NCBI GenBank assembly: GCA_945867155.1
Contig: CAMBHL010000001.1
Span: forward strand, 62,001 to 126,000
Length of the DNA stretch: 64,000 bases
Origin: an uncultured Eubacteriaceae bacterium
Lineage (GTDB): Bacteria; Bacillota; Clostridia; Eubacteriales; Eubacteriaceae
Direction of reading: 5' to 3'
This document shows, in pieces, positions 15,719-25,465 of the stretch; the stretch's first letter is position 1, and each line of letters opens with the position of its first letter. Under the pieces are notes generated by a model. The model was not told where the DNA came from. It saw nothing but the letters and a program-made list of their open reading frames with translations, and did no database searches. The translations under genes were made by a program, and so were the position numbers.

Positions 15719-17362
15719 CTATTTTAAAATCGCACCTTCATTGGCTGAAGATACCAATTTCGCGTATCTGGACAAATATCCGGTCGTAATATCCGGTGTC
15801 TTAGGCGTCCAGTTTTCTCTGCGCTTCGCCATTTCTTCATCTGAAACCAGTAAGTCAACTGTTCGGTTCGGAATATCAATTCGAATCCTGTCCCCATCCT
15901 GAACAAAAGCAATAGGTCCTCCTGCGGCTGCTTCCGGAGAGACGTGACCGATACATGCACCGCGGGTTGCGCCTGAGAAACGGCCGTCTGTGATTAAAGC
16001 CACAGAATCGCCTAATCCCATTCCCATAATGGCCGAAGTTGGATTCAGCATTTCCCGCATGCCAGGGCCGCCTTTAGGTCCTTCATAACGAATGACCACG
16101 ACATCACCTTTAACAATTTTTCCGCTGTCAATCGCAGCCTGCGCTTCTTCTTCAGAATTAAAGACTTTTGCCGGTCCTTCGTGTACGAGCATTTCCGGCA
16201 ATACGGCCGATTGTTTGATAACCGCTGTTTCCGGTGCCAACGAACCTTTTAACATGGAAAGTCCGCCTTTTTCCATAAAGGGATGATCAATCGGGCGAAT
16301 GATTTCAGGATTCAGATTCTGAACACCCTGTAAATTTTCCGCCATGGTTTTGCCTGTGACCGTCATGCAGTCAAGATTCAGAAGTCCTTTTTTGTTTAAT
16401 TCCGTCATCACGGCATAAACGCCGCCTGCGGCATTTAAATCTTCAATGTGCGTATCCCCTGCTGGTGCCAAATGGCAGAGATTTGGCGTCCGGTCTGAAA
16501 CTTCGTTCACAATATCCGGATTGATCACAACACCTGCTTCGTGCGCAATCGCAGGAAGATGCAGCATGGTATTGGTGCTGCAGCCTAAGGCCATATCGAC
16601 GGTCAAGGCGTTGTAAAAGGCCGCTTCTGTCATAATATCCGATGGTCGGATATCTTTTTCGATCATTTCCATAACCTGCATCCCCGCATGTTTTGCAAGG
16701 CGCAGTCTTTGAGAATAAACCGCCGGAATCGTCCCGTTGCCGCGAAGGCCCATACCCATTGCTTCTGTTAAGCAGTTCATGCTGTTTGCCGTATACATAC
16801 CAGAGCAGGAGCCGCAAGTTTCGCAGGTATGGGCGACAAATTCATCGAATTTTGCGTCCGTGATCTTCCCGGCCTGATGGGCGCCCTGCGCTTCAAACAT
16901 CGCGGAAAGACTGACTTTTTTCCCGCCGACATGGCCAGCCAGCATCGGTCCGCCTGAAACAAACACGGTCGGCAGATTGAGTCTTGCTGCTGCCATGAGC
17001 AGCCCCGGCACGTTTTTGTCACAGTTCGGAATCATCACGAGCGCGTCAAAATGATGGGCAATCGCCATAGCTTCTGTAGAATCGGCAATGAGTTCCCGGG
17101 TGACCAGAGAATATTTCATCCCCTGATGGCCCATCGCGATCCCATCGCATACGGCAATGGCCGGGATTTCAACTGGGGTTCCGCCAGCCAGACGCACCCC
17201 TGCCTTAACCGCTTCACAGATCTTGTCCAGATTCATGTGGCCCGGAACAATTTCGTTAAAGGAATTGACCACACCGACCAGAGGCCGTTCCATTTCTTCT
17301 TTCGTGTAGCCTAAAGCATTAAACAATGAATAGGCTGCAGCTGTTCGTTTTATCTTTTTCAT
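15719..17362 (-). CDS. ilvD: Dihydroxy-acid dehydratase
   Basis: IlvD dehydrates 2,3-dihydroxy acids to 2-keto acids, the shared step in Val, Leu and Ile synthesis, with an Fe-S cluster. The product is 547 residues starting at ATG 17362 ([16 protein letters not shown]), which matches the family N terminus; the open frame extends further upstream into leuB but without homology. Cluster ligands are seen at PNCDKNVPG and [19 protein letters not shown]. Other family motifs are [24 protein letters not shown] and the C-terminal PNRTVDLLV. The GAGG ribosome site is 11 bases from the ATG, a little far. Confidence 0.94.
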   Translation of the reverse strand: MKKIKRTAAAYSLFNALGYTKEEMERPLVGVVNSFNEIVPGHMNLDKICEAVKAGVRLAGGTPVEIPAIAVCDGIAMGHQGMKYSLVTRELIADSTEAMAIAHHFDALVMIPNCDKNVPGLLMAAARLNLPTVFVSGGPMLAGHVGGKKVSLSAMFEAQGAHQAGKITDAKFDEFVAHTCETCGSCSGMYTANSMNCLTEAMGMGLRGNGTIPAVYSQRLRLAKHAGMQVMEMIEKDIRPSDIMTEAAFYNALTVDMALGCSTNTMLHLPAIAHEAGVVINPDIVNEVSDRTPNLCHLAPAGDTHIEDLNAAGGVYAVMTELNKKGLLNLDCMTVTGKTMAENLQGVQNLNPEIIRPIDHPFMEKGGLSMLKGSLAPETAVIKQSAVLPEMLVHEGPAKVFNSEEEAQAAIDSGKIVKGDVVVIRYEGPKGGPGMREMLNPTSAIMGMGLGDSVALITDGRFSGATRGACIGHVSPEAAAGGPIAFVQDGDRIRIDIPNRTVDLLVSDEEMAKRRENWTPKTPDITTGYLSRYAKLVSSANEGAILK

Positions 17363-17378
17363 CGTATTTTTTGCCTCA

Positions 17379-18440
17379 TTATAAATTTTCAATGATATGC
17401 TGCGCCATTTCCTGGCATCCAATGATTTTTTCGCCTTTTGTCGCAATATCACCTGTGCGCCATCCCTGCTTCAAGGTCGCTTCGACGGCGTCTTCGATAT
17501 TTTTAGCTTCTTTTTCAAGTCCCAGAGTATAACGCAGCATCATGGCCACAGACAGAACCGTTGCAATCGGATTCGCCTTATCCTGTCCGGCAATGTCCGG
17601 AGCAGACCCATGAATCGGTTCATACATGCCAAAATTATTTTCGCCTAAGCTGGCAGACGGCAGCATCCCGATAGAGCCCGTAATCGTCGAAGATTCATCA
17701 GATAAAATATCGCCAAAGAGATTGCCCGTTAAGATCACATCGAATTGGTGGGGATTGATCACAAGCTGCATCGCCGCGTTATCGACATACAGATAATCCA
17801 CTTCAACTTCTGGATACTGTTTGGCAACTTCTGTTACGATTTTCCGCCATAAGCGGGATGTTTCCAAAACATTGGCCTTATCGACGCAAGTGACTTTTTT
17901 GTTTCGGCGCATCGCCGCGTCAAAACCGATTTTGGCAATACGTTCGACTTCCATTCTGGAATAATTCATCAAATCTGATGCATATTCATCACCGTCACGA
18001 TGTTTTTCTCCAAAATAGACATCCCCTGTCAGTTCTCTGACGACCAGCACATTTAATCCGTCTCCAATCAATTCTGGTTTTAAAGGAGAAGCATCCCGAA
18101 GTTCATCAAACAGCATTGCGGGACGAAGGTTGGCGTAGAGGCCTAATGCTTTTCTAATTCCTAAAAGGCCTGCTTCTGGTCTTTTATCCCCTGGCAGATC
18201 ATCCCACTTCGGACCGCCCATGGCTCCCAGCAAAACCGCGTCCGAATTTTTGCAGACATCGACGGTTTCCTGCGGAAGGGGTGACCCTGTTTCGTCAATG
18301 GCAATGCCGCCGGCCAGCACTTCCTGATAATTAAATTGATGGCCGTATTTTTCACCAATTTTATCCAAAACTTTCATGCTGGCCCCGACAATTTCAGGAC
18401 CGATGCCATCTCCCTTAATTACTGCAATTTTATAATCCAT
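17379..18440 (-). CDS. leuB: 3-isopropylmalate / 3-methylmalate dehydrogenase
   Basis: This NAD-dependent beta-decarboxylating dehydrogenase oxidises isopropylmalate in Leu synthesis and, in the citramalate route, D-erythro-3-methylmalate to 2-oxobutyrate. The 353-residue protein begins [15 protein letters not shown]. It has NLRPAMLF, the substrate arginines around [11 protein letters not shown], the Lys/Tyr region, [12 protein letters not shown], and the NAD motif [14 protein letters not shown]. The start at ATG 18440 has GAGG six bases upstream and lies eight bases after the leuD stop; a GTG at 18452 is less likely. It is encoded with leuC and leuD between cimA and ilvD. Confidence 0.95.
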   Translation of the reverse strand: MDYKIAVIKGDGIGPEIVGASMKVLDKIGEKYGHQFNYQEVLAGGIAIDETGSPLPQETVDVCKNSDAVLLGAMGGPKWDDLPGDKRPEAGLLGIRKALGLYANLRPAMLFDELRDASPLKPELIGDGLNVLVVRELTGDVYFGEKHRDGDEYASDLMNYSRMEVERIAKIGFDAAMRRNKKVTCVDKANVLETSRLWRKIVTEVAKQYPEVEVDYLYVDNAAMQLVINPHQFDVILTGNLFGDILSDESSTITGSIGMLPSASLGENNFGMYEPIHGSAPDIAGQDKANPIATVLSVAMMLRYTLGLEKEAKNIEDAVEATLKQGWRTGDIATKGEKIIGCQEMAQHIIENL

Positions 18441-18448
18441 TTGATGCC

Positions 18449-18955
18449 TCACTGTTCTTTATCATTTAACATATTCTTATTAACATAATTGACCAATCCG
18501 CCAGCTTGAATCAGTTTCTGCATAAACGGCGGAAATGCTTGTCCCTGAAAAGACTGATTTTTTGTCAAATCCGTTATTTTCCCCGAATCAAAATCAACTT
18601 CCACTTCGTCACCTGCTTCGATGACTTTCACAGCTTCCGGGCATTCCAGAATCGGCAGTCCGATATTAATGGAATTTCGATAAAAAATGCGTGCAAAACT
18701 GTTGGCAATCACACATGAGACCCCAGACGCTTTAATCGAAATCGGTGCATGTTCTCTTGATGAGCCACAGCCAAAATTATCATCAGCCACAATAATATCG
18801 CCTTTATGAACATTGTTCACAAAATCTTTATCAATATCTTCCATGCAGTGCTGCGCCAATTCTAAAGGATCACTTGTATTTAAATAGCGGGCCGGAATGA
18901 TGACATCTGTATCTACATTGTCTCCATAGCGAAAGACTTTTCCTTTTGCATTCAT
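18449..18955 (-). CDS. leuD: 3-isopropylmalate / citramalate dehydratase, small subunit
   Basis: LeuD supplies the swivelling substrate-binding domain that pairs with LeuC. The protein is 168 residues, the short form common in clostridia and archaea. It has [17 protein letters not shown] near the start, [16 protein letters not shown] in the middle, and [19 protein letters not shown]. The Arg and Ser of the GSSREH loop contact substrate carboxyl groups in the family. AGAGG precedes the ATG. The gene follows leuC by 34 bases and is followed closely by leuB. Confidence 0.95.
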   Translation of the reverse strand: MNAKGKVFRYGDNVDTDVIIPARYLNTSDPLELAQHCMEDIDKDFVNNVHKGDIIVADDNFGCGSSREHAPISIKASGVSCVIANSFARIFYRNSINIGLPILECPEAVKVIEAGDEVEVDFDSGKITDLTKNQSFQGQAFPPFMQKLIQAGGLVNYVNKNMLNDKEQ

Positions 18956-18989
18956 TTTATTTCCTCTTTTCTATCTCGTATTGCTTTAT

Positions 18990-20252
18990 TTATAATTCGT
19001 CCGGCGTACCAATATAGCCTAAAATCGCCGAAGCTGCTGCCGTTTCCGGGCTGGCCAAATAAACTTCTGAATCCACATGACCCATACGGCCAACAAAATT
19101 CCGGTTCGTTGTGGACACACAGCGTTCGCCTTTCGCTAAAATCCCCATGTATCCGCCTAAGCAGGGACCGCATGTCGGTGTGCTGATGGCGCATCCGGCT
19201 TCAACAAAATCTTTGAAAAAGCCGGCTTCCATACATTGTTCCCAAATTTTCTGTGTCGCTGGAATGACAATCACACGGACATGATCTGAAATTTTTCTTC
19301 CTTTGATAATACGGTCTGCTTTTTCAAAATCTGAAAAACGGCCGTTGGTGCATGAGCCAATGACAACCTGATCGATATACACCGGTTCTTTAATTTCGGC
19401 AACCGTTTTCGTATTTTCAGGAAGATGCGGGAAAGCAACTGTCGGTTCAAGTTCTGACAAGTCAATATCATAGGCTGCATCATATTCGGCGTCGTCATCT
19501 GCTTCATAAACCGTATACGGTTTTGTCGAATGTTCTTTGATGTAATCAAGCGTGCGTTCATCGACTGGGAAAATGCCGTTTTTCCCACCGGCTTCAATGG
19601 CCATATTCGCAATGGTAAAGCGGTCATCCATCGTCAGATTCGCCACCCCAGGGCCAGTGAATTCCATGGATTTATAAAGGGCTCCATCGACACCGATCAT
19701 GCCAATAATATGCAGAATTAAATCTTTCCCTGAAACATAGGGCTTCATTTTGCCGGTCAGGTTGAATTTAATGGCTGAAGGAACTTTAAACCAAGCCTTG
19801 CCCGTCGCCATGCCAACGGCCATATCGGTTGAACCGACCCCGGTTGAGAACGCACCCAGAGCACCGTAAGTACAGGTGTGAGAATCAGCGCCAATCACTA
19901 AATTTCCAGCTGTCACCAATCCCTGTTCCGGAAGCAGGGCATGTTCAACGCCCATGCGGCCGACTTCAAAATAGTTTGAAATTTTCTGGCTGCCTGCAAA
20001 TTCGCGGACCACTTTGCATTGTTCCGCTGCTTTGATGTCTTTATTCGGCGCGAAATGATCCGGTACCAACGCCACTTTATTCTGGTCAAAGACTTTATTT
20101 GTATTTAAATTCTTAAATACATTGATGGCGACTGGTGAAGTAATATCATTGCCTAATACCAAATCGAGGTCGGCCATGATCAAATCGCCTGCTTTAACCG
20201 TATCTGTTCCGGCATGCGCCGCCAGTATTTTCTGAGTCATTGTCATTCCCAT
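18990..20252 (-). CDS. leuC: 3-isopropylmalate / citramalate dehydratase, large subunit
   Basis: LeuC carries the [4Fe-4S] cluster of the isomerase. The 420-residue protein has the short HACN-like form. It shows [32 protein letters not shown], and three cysteine ligands in [11 protein letters not shown] and CGPCLGG, then [12 protein letters not shown]. In this operon it probably acts on both isopropylmalate and citramalate, because cimA leads the operon. The ATG at 20252 has AAAGGAG seven bases upstream; it lies 90 bases after cimA. Confidence 0.94.
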   Translation of the reverse strand: MGMTMTQKILAAHAGTDTVKAGDLIMADLDLVLGNDITSPVAINVFKNLNTNKVFDQNKVALVPDHFAPNKDIKAAEQCKVVREFAGSQKISNYFEVGRMGVEHALLPEQGLVTAGNLVIGADSHTCTYGALGAFSTGVGSTDMAVGMATGKAWFKVPSAIKFNLTGKMKPYVSGKDLILHIIGMIGVDGALYKSMEFTGPGVANLTMDDRFTIANMAIEAGGKNGIFPVDERTLDYIKEHSTKPYTVYEADDDAEYDAAYDIDLSELEPTVAFPHLPENTKTVAEIKEPVYIDQVVIGSCTNGRFSDFEKADRIIKGRKISDHVRVIVIPATQKIWEQCMEAGFFKDFVEAGCAISTPTCGPCLGGYMGILAKGERCVSTTNRNFVGRMGHVDSEVYLASPETAAASAILGYIGTPDEL

Positions 20253-20342
20253 ATTATTTCTCCTTTAATCTCGTACAAACACCGATATTCATATCGTATT
20301 CTTTATAATTTTAATTAAATTGTTTCAGGTTGTAAAGTATCC

Positions 20343-21944
20343 TTATAAATAATAATCCTTGATTTTCTTTTCCATATCCTTCAATAATTTATATTCAATG
20401 GCATCGACCAGTGCAATCAAGCTGGCTTCAATCACATCGGTGGAGACGCCGACGTTGCTCCAAATATCGTCGCCATCACTGCTTTCGATTAAGACGCGTA
20501 CTTTAGACGCCGTTGCACCCTGATCAATCACCCGGACTTTAAAATCTGTCAGTCTTAAAGACTTGATACTGGGATAAAAGCCTTCGAGGGCGGCTCGCAG
20601 GGCTTTGTCCAAGGCGTTCACCGGCCCGTCTCCCTCTGCTGCGTTGATCGCTTCCTTTCCTTCAACTGAAACTTTCACAATCGCTGAAGCCGATAAAGCG
20701 CGTCCCTCAACCGGTTTTTCACCAATGGTTTTAAAGTCCTCAATTTCGAAAAAGGGCTTGAATTTGCCAAGTTCTTTTCGAATCAGCAGTTTGACGGAAC
20801 TTTCCGCCCCTTCAAACTGATAACCCTGATATTCTAATTCTTTAATGCGGTCCATAACGCGGGTCGCTTCTTTAGAATGTTTTTCAATCCCCGGATCAAT
20901 TTCATGGATCAATTGAATAATCGTTCCTCGGCCGGCGACTTCTGACATTAATATCCGCCGCTGATTGCCTACCGACTGGGGATCAATGTGCTCAAAAGAA
21001 TGAGGTGCTTTAAGAACCGCATCGATGTGCATTCCTCCTTTATGGGCAAATGCGCTTTTTCCAATATAAGGTTCTCTTCCAGTTAAAGCATAATTAGAAA
21101 TTTCAGCAATTTTAATGGCCGAAGGCGTTAACTTCTTGATTTTGTCTTCCGGCAAACAGCGGTACCCCATCTTGATCTGGAGATCTGCGATCACTGTCGC
21201 TAAATTTGCGTTGCCGCAGCGTTCACCATAACCCAAAAACGTGCCTTGAACCTGAACTGCTCCGCCTTCTACACCAGCTAAAGAGGCGGCGACCCCCAAG
21301 CCGCTGTCATTGTGGGCGTGAATGGCGACTTCGATTTGAAGACTGCTGCAGACATGCGCCACAATTGTTTGGATCTTTGACGGCAGCGTCCCGCCGTTTG
21401 TATCACACAGTGAAACCGCGACGGCGCCACCCTTTTCTGCAGCCTTTAATGTGGCCAGCGCATAAGCACTATCCAGTTCGTAACCGTCAAAAAAATGTTC
21501 GGCATCAAAAATCACTTTTTTCCCGTTTTGAGACAAAAAGCGGCAGGAATCTTCGATCATCCGCAGATTTTCTTCACGGGTCGTATTTAAGATAGATTCA
21601 ACGTGAAAAACGGATGCTTTTCCGAAAATCGCAGCATATTTTGTTTTGGTCTTGAGTATGGCCTGAAGGTTGGCATCGTCTTCTGCCTTCTTTCTCGGAT
21701 GGCAGGTTGATCCAAAAGCGCAAAGTGAAGCGTGAGACAGCGACAAAGTTTTCAATTCTTCAAAAAATGCGATGTCCTTTGGGTTTGAACCGGGATTTCC
21801 CGCTTCAATGATATCAATCCCCATTTTATCAAGGATTTTCACAATGTCTAATTTATCTTTTACTGAAAAAGAAATTCCCTCTGCCTGTGCGCCGTCTCTT
21901 AATGTCGAATCAAATATTGTTATTTTTTTGGGAGCTTCTGTCAT
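20343..21944 (-). CDS. cimA: (R)-citramalate synthase
   Basis: CimA condenses acetyl-CoA with pyruvate to citramalate, starting a threonine-independent route to 2-oxobutyrate and isoleucine. The 533-residue product matches the long CimA group: ITIFDSTLRDGAQAEGISFSV, where the aldolase-superfamily DGAQ replaces the DGEQ typical of LeuA, then IHAHNDSGLGVAASL, GTFLGYGERCGNANL and FAHKGGMHIDAV. The C-terminal allosteric LeuA_dimer domain (from about residue 390) includes GDGPVNALDKALR. AGGAGG precedes two adjacent ATG codons; the second, 21944, has the better seven-base spacing. It is the first gene after the T-box. No leuA occurs nearby. Confidence 0.9.
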   Translation of the reverse strand: MTEAPKKITIFDSTLRDGAQAEGISFSVKDKLDIVKILDKMGIDIIEAGNPGSNPKDIAFFEELKTLSLSHASLCAFGSTCHPRKKAEDDANLQAILKTKTKYAAIFGKASVFHVESILNTTREENLRMIEDSCRFLSQNGKKVIFDAEHFFDGYELDSAYALATLKAAEKGGAVAVSLCDTNGGTLPSKIQTIVAHVCSSLQIEVAIHAHNDSGLGVAASLAGVEGGAVQVQGTFLGYGERCGNANLATVIADLQIKMGYRCLPEDKIKKLTPSAIKIAEISNYALTGREPYIGKSAFAHKGGMHIDAVLKAPHSFEHIDPQSVGNQRRILMSEVAGRGTIIQLIHEIDPGIEKHSKEATRVMDRIKELEYQGYQFEGAESSVKLLIRKELGKFKPFFEIEDFKTIGEKPVEGRALSASAIVKVSVEGKEAINAAEGDGPVNALDKALRAALEGFYPSIKSLRLTDFKVRVIDQGATASKVRVLIESSDGDDIWSNVGVSTDVIEASLIALVDAIEYKLLKDMEKKIKDYYL

Positions 21945-21960
21945 CATCCTTCCTCCTAAT

Positions 21961-22254
21961 AAAAAACGCCTCTTTGAAATAAAATTCAAAGAGACGGAAA
22001 GTTCATTCTCCGCGGTACCACTCTTTTTGATATGAAACCACATATCCACTTCAAGTCTAAGTATCTTTTTAAACTCTAATCCACTAACGCTGGATGGGAT
22101 TCTCGGCATCTTTTACTCGGCCCATGGCCATTTCAAATCTGCTACTCGCGAGTGATTATTCTGCATGGTTTTTTTCCTGTCCTCACACCTACTGACAGTT
22201 CGCTGAAAAAAATTGACCCTGCTTTTCTCTCGTTCATCGTAATTAAGTATTTTT
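21961..22254 (-). promoter_or_regulatory. T-box leader of the cimA operon (probably Ile-specific)
   Basis: T-box RNAs sense uncharged tRNA and allow readthrough when it accumulates. The T-box sequence proper (AGTGGTACCGCGGAGA) is at about 22008-22024 and is followed by an intrinsic terminator (TCTCTTTGAA with TTCAAAGAG, then six T, 21961-21995). Upstream are the stem I elements, including GTGTGAGGACAG near 22167-22187. An ATC followed by A at 22154-22156 is the best candidate specifier codon, which would mean control by tRNA-Ile. That fits a citramalate operon, but the specifier was picked by eye. The leader is about 290 bases and ends 16 bases before cimA. Confidence 0.9.
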
Positions 22255-22258
22255 TTCA

Positions 22259-22286
22259 AGTATACCATTCCGGTATAAAAAGTCAA
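22259..22286 (-). promoter_or_regulatory. Promoter of the cimA operon with an internal 17-bp dyad
   Basis: TTGACT (22281-22286) and TATACT (22259-22264) are separated by 16 bases. Between and overlapping them, 22261-22277, is a perfect dyad TATACC-N5-GGTATA, a candidate repressor site. The -35 lies five bases after the stop codon of the upstream amylase-TadA gene. Confidence 0.72.
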
Positions 22287-22290
22287 GTGA

Positions 22291-24132
22291 TTAATTCCTA
22301 ATGCGTTTAAAGTTCCTTCTGAGGATTTCTTCACAATCTTTTTCTAAAATTCCGCCATAAATTTCCGTGTGGTTGGCAAGCATGGCATGCTGCCCTAAAC
22401 GCACCGTTGATTCCACAGCGCCGTATCTTGGCTCGCAGGCACCATAGACAACTTTTTTTACTCTGCTCTGAATAATCGCGCCCATACACATGGGACAAGG
22501 TTCTGCTGTCACATAGAGTTCACAGTCGTCCAGACGCCATTTGCCCAGTTTTTGAGCGGCATCCCGAATCGCCAGCATTTCAGCATGAGCCGTCGGGTCC
22601 TGCATTGCTTCCTTTTGATTATGCTGCCGTGAAATCACCTGACCCTCTCTGACAACGACCGCACCGATGGGCACTTCTTTTTTCTCTTCTGCAATTTCTG
22701 CTTCTTCTAAAGCCATTTGCATAAAATCTTCCATTTTTTTAGGTTTTTTATATACTGCAGTTTCAGTCTCAGAGATTTCTTCAAATTTCGATTTAATCAA
22801 ATCCGCCTGATGCATCGGCATGAGAATCATCCCGCTCTTGGGCGGAATCGTCACATTACCTGACAAATGCCAGGCTTTTTGATGATATAAATCAAAATAA
22901 TCGCCATTTAAATGGTCATGATGAATCTGAGCTGGAGCAGCATCGCAATTGAAAAGCGCGATCACTTCTTGATGCTCTGTCATTCTGAGAAATCCCATTT
23001 GACAGGACTGTACAAATAATTGTGCATAGCAGCCTGAACGCAAGGCTTCGACGTTCTTTCGGATTGCAATCATTTTTTGAATTTTTTGCGTCAGCGGATT
23101 GTTTAAATCAAAGGAAATCTCTTCCACCGCCGGTCTAAGCGGTGCATCCGTATTCGCTCCTTTTCTGGCTTTAATTCCAGCTTCACTGCCATAATAGAGA
23201 CTTGGAATGCCTGGCATGGTAAAAAGCATTAAATAAATCGGTTCCAGATCCCGTTCATCGTTTAATGTTGAAGCGATCCGATCAACATCGTGATTGTCGA
23301 CAAAATTATAAGTCAAGAAATGCTGATAAAGTCCGCCCTGGGCAAACAAGCGGTTGAATGAATAAGCGATTTCAAAATAATTCCGGTCGTTTAAGCTGGA
23401 ATACATGCCTTTGTAGTCTTCATAATTCGTAACCGAGTCCAGTCTGCTGACTTCAACCATTTGAGAATAATCACCCATGACCGATTCGCCGATCATCCAA
23501 AAATCAGATTTCTTGGCCCGTGCAGCATCTCCAAGTTCACGAATAAAATTCAAATCCATCACATTGGCCGCATCCATTCGGACGCCGTCGATGTCAAAGT
23601 GATCTAGCCAAAACATCAGCGTCTCGGTCAAATACTTTTTGACTTCCGGATGATGAAGATTCAATTTGACCAGATTGTTGCATCCTGCCCAATTATGATA
23701 AGAAAAACCGTCATTATATTCATTATTATCCCAGAAATTAACCTGATCAAACCAGTCCTTGTAATTCGACTGTTCACGGTTCTGTTTTAAATCCTGAAAA
23801 GCGAAAAAATTCCGGCCAACATGGTTGAATACGCAGTCCAAAATAACCCCAATGCCATGCTGATGACAAGTTTTGACAAGATGGTTCAGATCTTCATTTG
23901 TTCCCAAGCGAGGATCCACCTGCCTGTAATCTGTCGTATCATAACCATGGGAAATCGATGAAAACAATGGGCCAAGCAGTAAGGTATTGATTCCCAATTT
24001 ATTTAAATAAGGCAGCTGTGCTTCGATCTTTGTCAATCGATGATGAATCCCTTCGCATTGATCCTGTGTCGTCTCTGCGTCGCAGTATCCCATTGTAAAA
24101 ATATGATAAATGATCATTTCATCGTGTTTCAT
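22291..24132 (-). CDS. tadA: GH13 alpha-amylase fused to tRNA adenosine deaminase (TadA)
   Basis: One 613-codon frame encodes two enzymes. Residues 1-445 are a GH13 glucan hydrolase with a TIM barrel: DCVFNH (99-104), nucleophile Asp187 in DGVRMDAAN, acid/base Glu216 in MIGESVMG and Asp292 in VDNHD, then a short beta domain. After a 20-residue linker rich in Glu, Lys and Pro, residues 467-613 are a complete TadA, which makes inosine-34 in tRNA-Arg. Its zinc/catalytic HAE is at 516-518 and PCPMC at 545-549. The start ATG 24132 has AAGGAGGT seven bases upstream. The ATG at codon 467 (22734) has no ribosome site, which argues for a true fusion. Promoter at 24155-24183. Confidence 0.93.
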   Translation of the reverse strand: MKHDEMIIYHIFTMGYCDAETTQDQCEGIHHRLTKIEAQLPYLNKLGINTLLLGPLFSSISHGYDTTDYRQVDPRLGTNEDLNHLVKTCHQHGIGVILDCVFNHVGRNFFAFQDLKQNREQSNYKDWFDQVNFWDNNEYNDGFSYHNWAGCNNLVKLNLHHPEVKKYLTETLMFWLDHFDIDGVRMDAANVMDLNFIRELGDAARAKKSDFWMIGESVMGDYSQMVEVSRLDSVTNYEDYKGMYSSLNDRNYFEIAYSFNRLFAQGGLYQHFLTYNFVDNHDVDRIASTLNDERDLEPIYLMLFTMPGIPSLYYGSEAGIKARKGANTDAPLRPAVEEISFDLNNPLTQKIQKMIAIRKNVEALRSGCYAQLFVQSCQMGFLRMTEHQEVIALFNCDAAPAQIHHDHLNGDYFDLYHQKAWHLSGNVTIPPKSGMILMPMHQADLIKSKFEEISETETAVYKKPKKMEDFMQMALEEAEIAEEKKEVPIGAVVVREGQVISRQHNQKEAMQDPTAHAEMLAIRDAAQKLGKWRLDDCELYVTAEPCPMCMGAIIQSRVKKVVYGACEPRYGAVESTVRLGQHAMLANHTEIYGGILEKDCEEILRRNFKRIRN

Positions 24133-24154
24133 TCGCTGGACCTCCTTTTTATTC

Positions 24155-24183
24155 ATTATATGCAAATCATTTCTAAAAAGCAA
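24155..24183 (-). promoter_or_regulatory. Promoter of the amylase-TadA gene
   Basis: TTGCTT (24178-24183) and TATAAT (24155-24160) are separated by 17 bases. The -35 abuts the T run of the upstream terminator. Confidence 0.7.
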
Positions 24184-24218
24184 AAAAGAATGCTTCCACA
24201 CCCTGTGAAAGCATTCTT
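24182..24218 (-). terminator. Intrinsic terminator after the serC-serA-DUF1015 operon
   Basis: On the minus strand GAATGCTT and AAGCATTC arms surround a 13-base loop and are followed by six T. It starts within a few bases of the DUF1015 stop. Confidence 0.85.
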
Positions 24219-24222
24219 TTGA

Positions 24223-25464
24223 TTATTTTGACAATTTGTGAATAAAGAGACCGCTTCTTAATTTTGGCTCAAACCATGTCGATTTCGGCGGCATCAACAA
24301 TCCGGCGTCTGCAATGGCCATTAATTCCCCAACCGACGTCGGGTACATCGAAAAGGCCACCTGCATATCGGCATGCACACGGCGTTCCAATTCCTTCAGA
24401 CCGCGGATGCCGCCGACAAAATCAATGCGCTGATCCACCCTGGGATCGCCAATTCCTAAAATCGGACTTAAGATCTGTTCCTGAAGAACCGAAACATCAA
24501 GCCCCTTGACCGGATCACCTTTTTCTACCAATTCATCATGAATTTTTAATTTGTACCATTGATCTTCAAAATACATGCCAAACTGGCCTTTGCTGTTCGG
24601 ACGATAGGCCTGATCTACCGCTTCGATTTCGCATTTTTCCTGAAGTGCTGCCATAAAATCCTGTGGCGTCAGTCCGTTTAAATCTTTTACAACTCGGTTA
24701 TAATCTAAAATATCGAGTTGATTATCTGGAAAAACAACCGATAAAAAGTAATTAAATGGTTCGTCTCCAGAATATCCGGGGTGTTCTTTTCTGCGCATCT
24801 GGGCCACTTTCACAGCTGAAGCTGCGCGGTGATGGCCGTCTGCGATATAGAGCGCCGGAACTTTTGCAAAATCCTGAATGAATCCAGAAATATCTTCTTG
24901 ATTCCGGACATGCCAGACCCGATGACGAATGCCGTCGTCCGACACAAAATCGTATAACGGCGCTTCGTTTCGAATCTTTTGGACCCGGCGGTCAATTTCT
25001 TCCTGATGACGGTAGGTTAAAAAGATCGGGCCCGTATTGGCATCGCAGCTGTCAACGTGATGAATGCGGTCCTGTTCCTTTTCGCTTCGTGTCAGTTCAT
25101 GCTTTTTGATCGTCCCGTCCAAATACTCATCAACAGACGTGCAGGCAACTAGTCCGGTTTGTTCATGTTCTCCCATTTTGAGGGCGTACAGATAAAACTG
25201 TGGTTGCTCATCCTGAATCAGAATATGATCAGAAATCAACCGTTCGAGATTTTTCCGAGCCTGACGGTAAACAGCCGGATCGTATAAATCAATTTCCGGA
25301 TCCATTGTTGTTTCCGGACGGTCCACTCTTAAAAATGAATCCGGCTTGCCGGCAACTGCCCCCCGTGCTTCTTCCCGATTGTACACATCATAAGGAAGTG
25401 CCGCAACATCAGCTGCCTTCTCCGGAGTCGGCCGAATCGCCTTAAATGCTTTAACTGTTGCCAT
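24223..25464 (-). CDS. DUF1015 family protein in the serine operon
   Basis: The 413-residue protein matches DUF1015 across its length: VKAFKAIRPTPEKAADVAALPYDV at the start, KHELTRSEKEQDR near residue 121, and IADGHHRAASA at 207-217, the strongest family motif. Biochemical function is not established. The DGHHR loop resembles the D-G-x-x-R motif of the ParB/sulfiredoxin-like fold, which includes free-serine kinases; this is only a motif likeness. Its ATG lies one base after the serA stop, so it is the third gene of serC-serA-DUF1015, the place where a phosphoserine phosphatase would be expected. No serB is in the window. Confidence 0.85.
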   Translation of the reverse strand: MATVKAFKAIRPTPEKAADVAALPYDVYNREEARGAVAGKPDSFLRVDRPETTMDPEIDLYDPAVYRQARKNLERLISDHILIQDEQPQFYLYALKMGEHEQTGLVACTSVDEYLDGTIKKHELTRSEKEQDRIHHVDSCDANTGPIFLTYRHQEEIDRRVQKIRNEAPLYDFVSDDGIRHRVWHVRNQEDISGFIQDFAKVPALYIADGHHRAASAVKVAQMRRKEHPGYSGDEPFNYFLSVVFPDNQLDILDYNRVVKDLNGLTPQDFMAALQEKCEIEAVDQAYRPNSKGQFGMYFEDQWYKLKIHDELVEKGDPVKGLDVSVLQEQILSPILGIGDPRVDQRIDFVGGIRGLKELERRVHADMQVAFSMYPTSVGELMAIADAGLLMPPKSTWFEPKLRSGLFIHKLSK

Positions 25465-25465
25465 A

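Noticed and set aside
22113-22334. Minus-strand 73-codon frame across the T-box leader
   Set aside because: It crosses the end of the amylase-TadA gene, the promoter and stem I of the T-box, and has no ribosome site.
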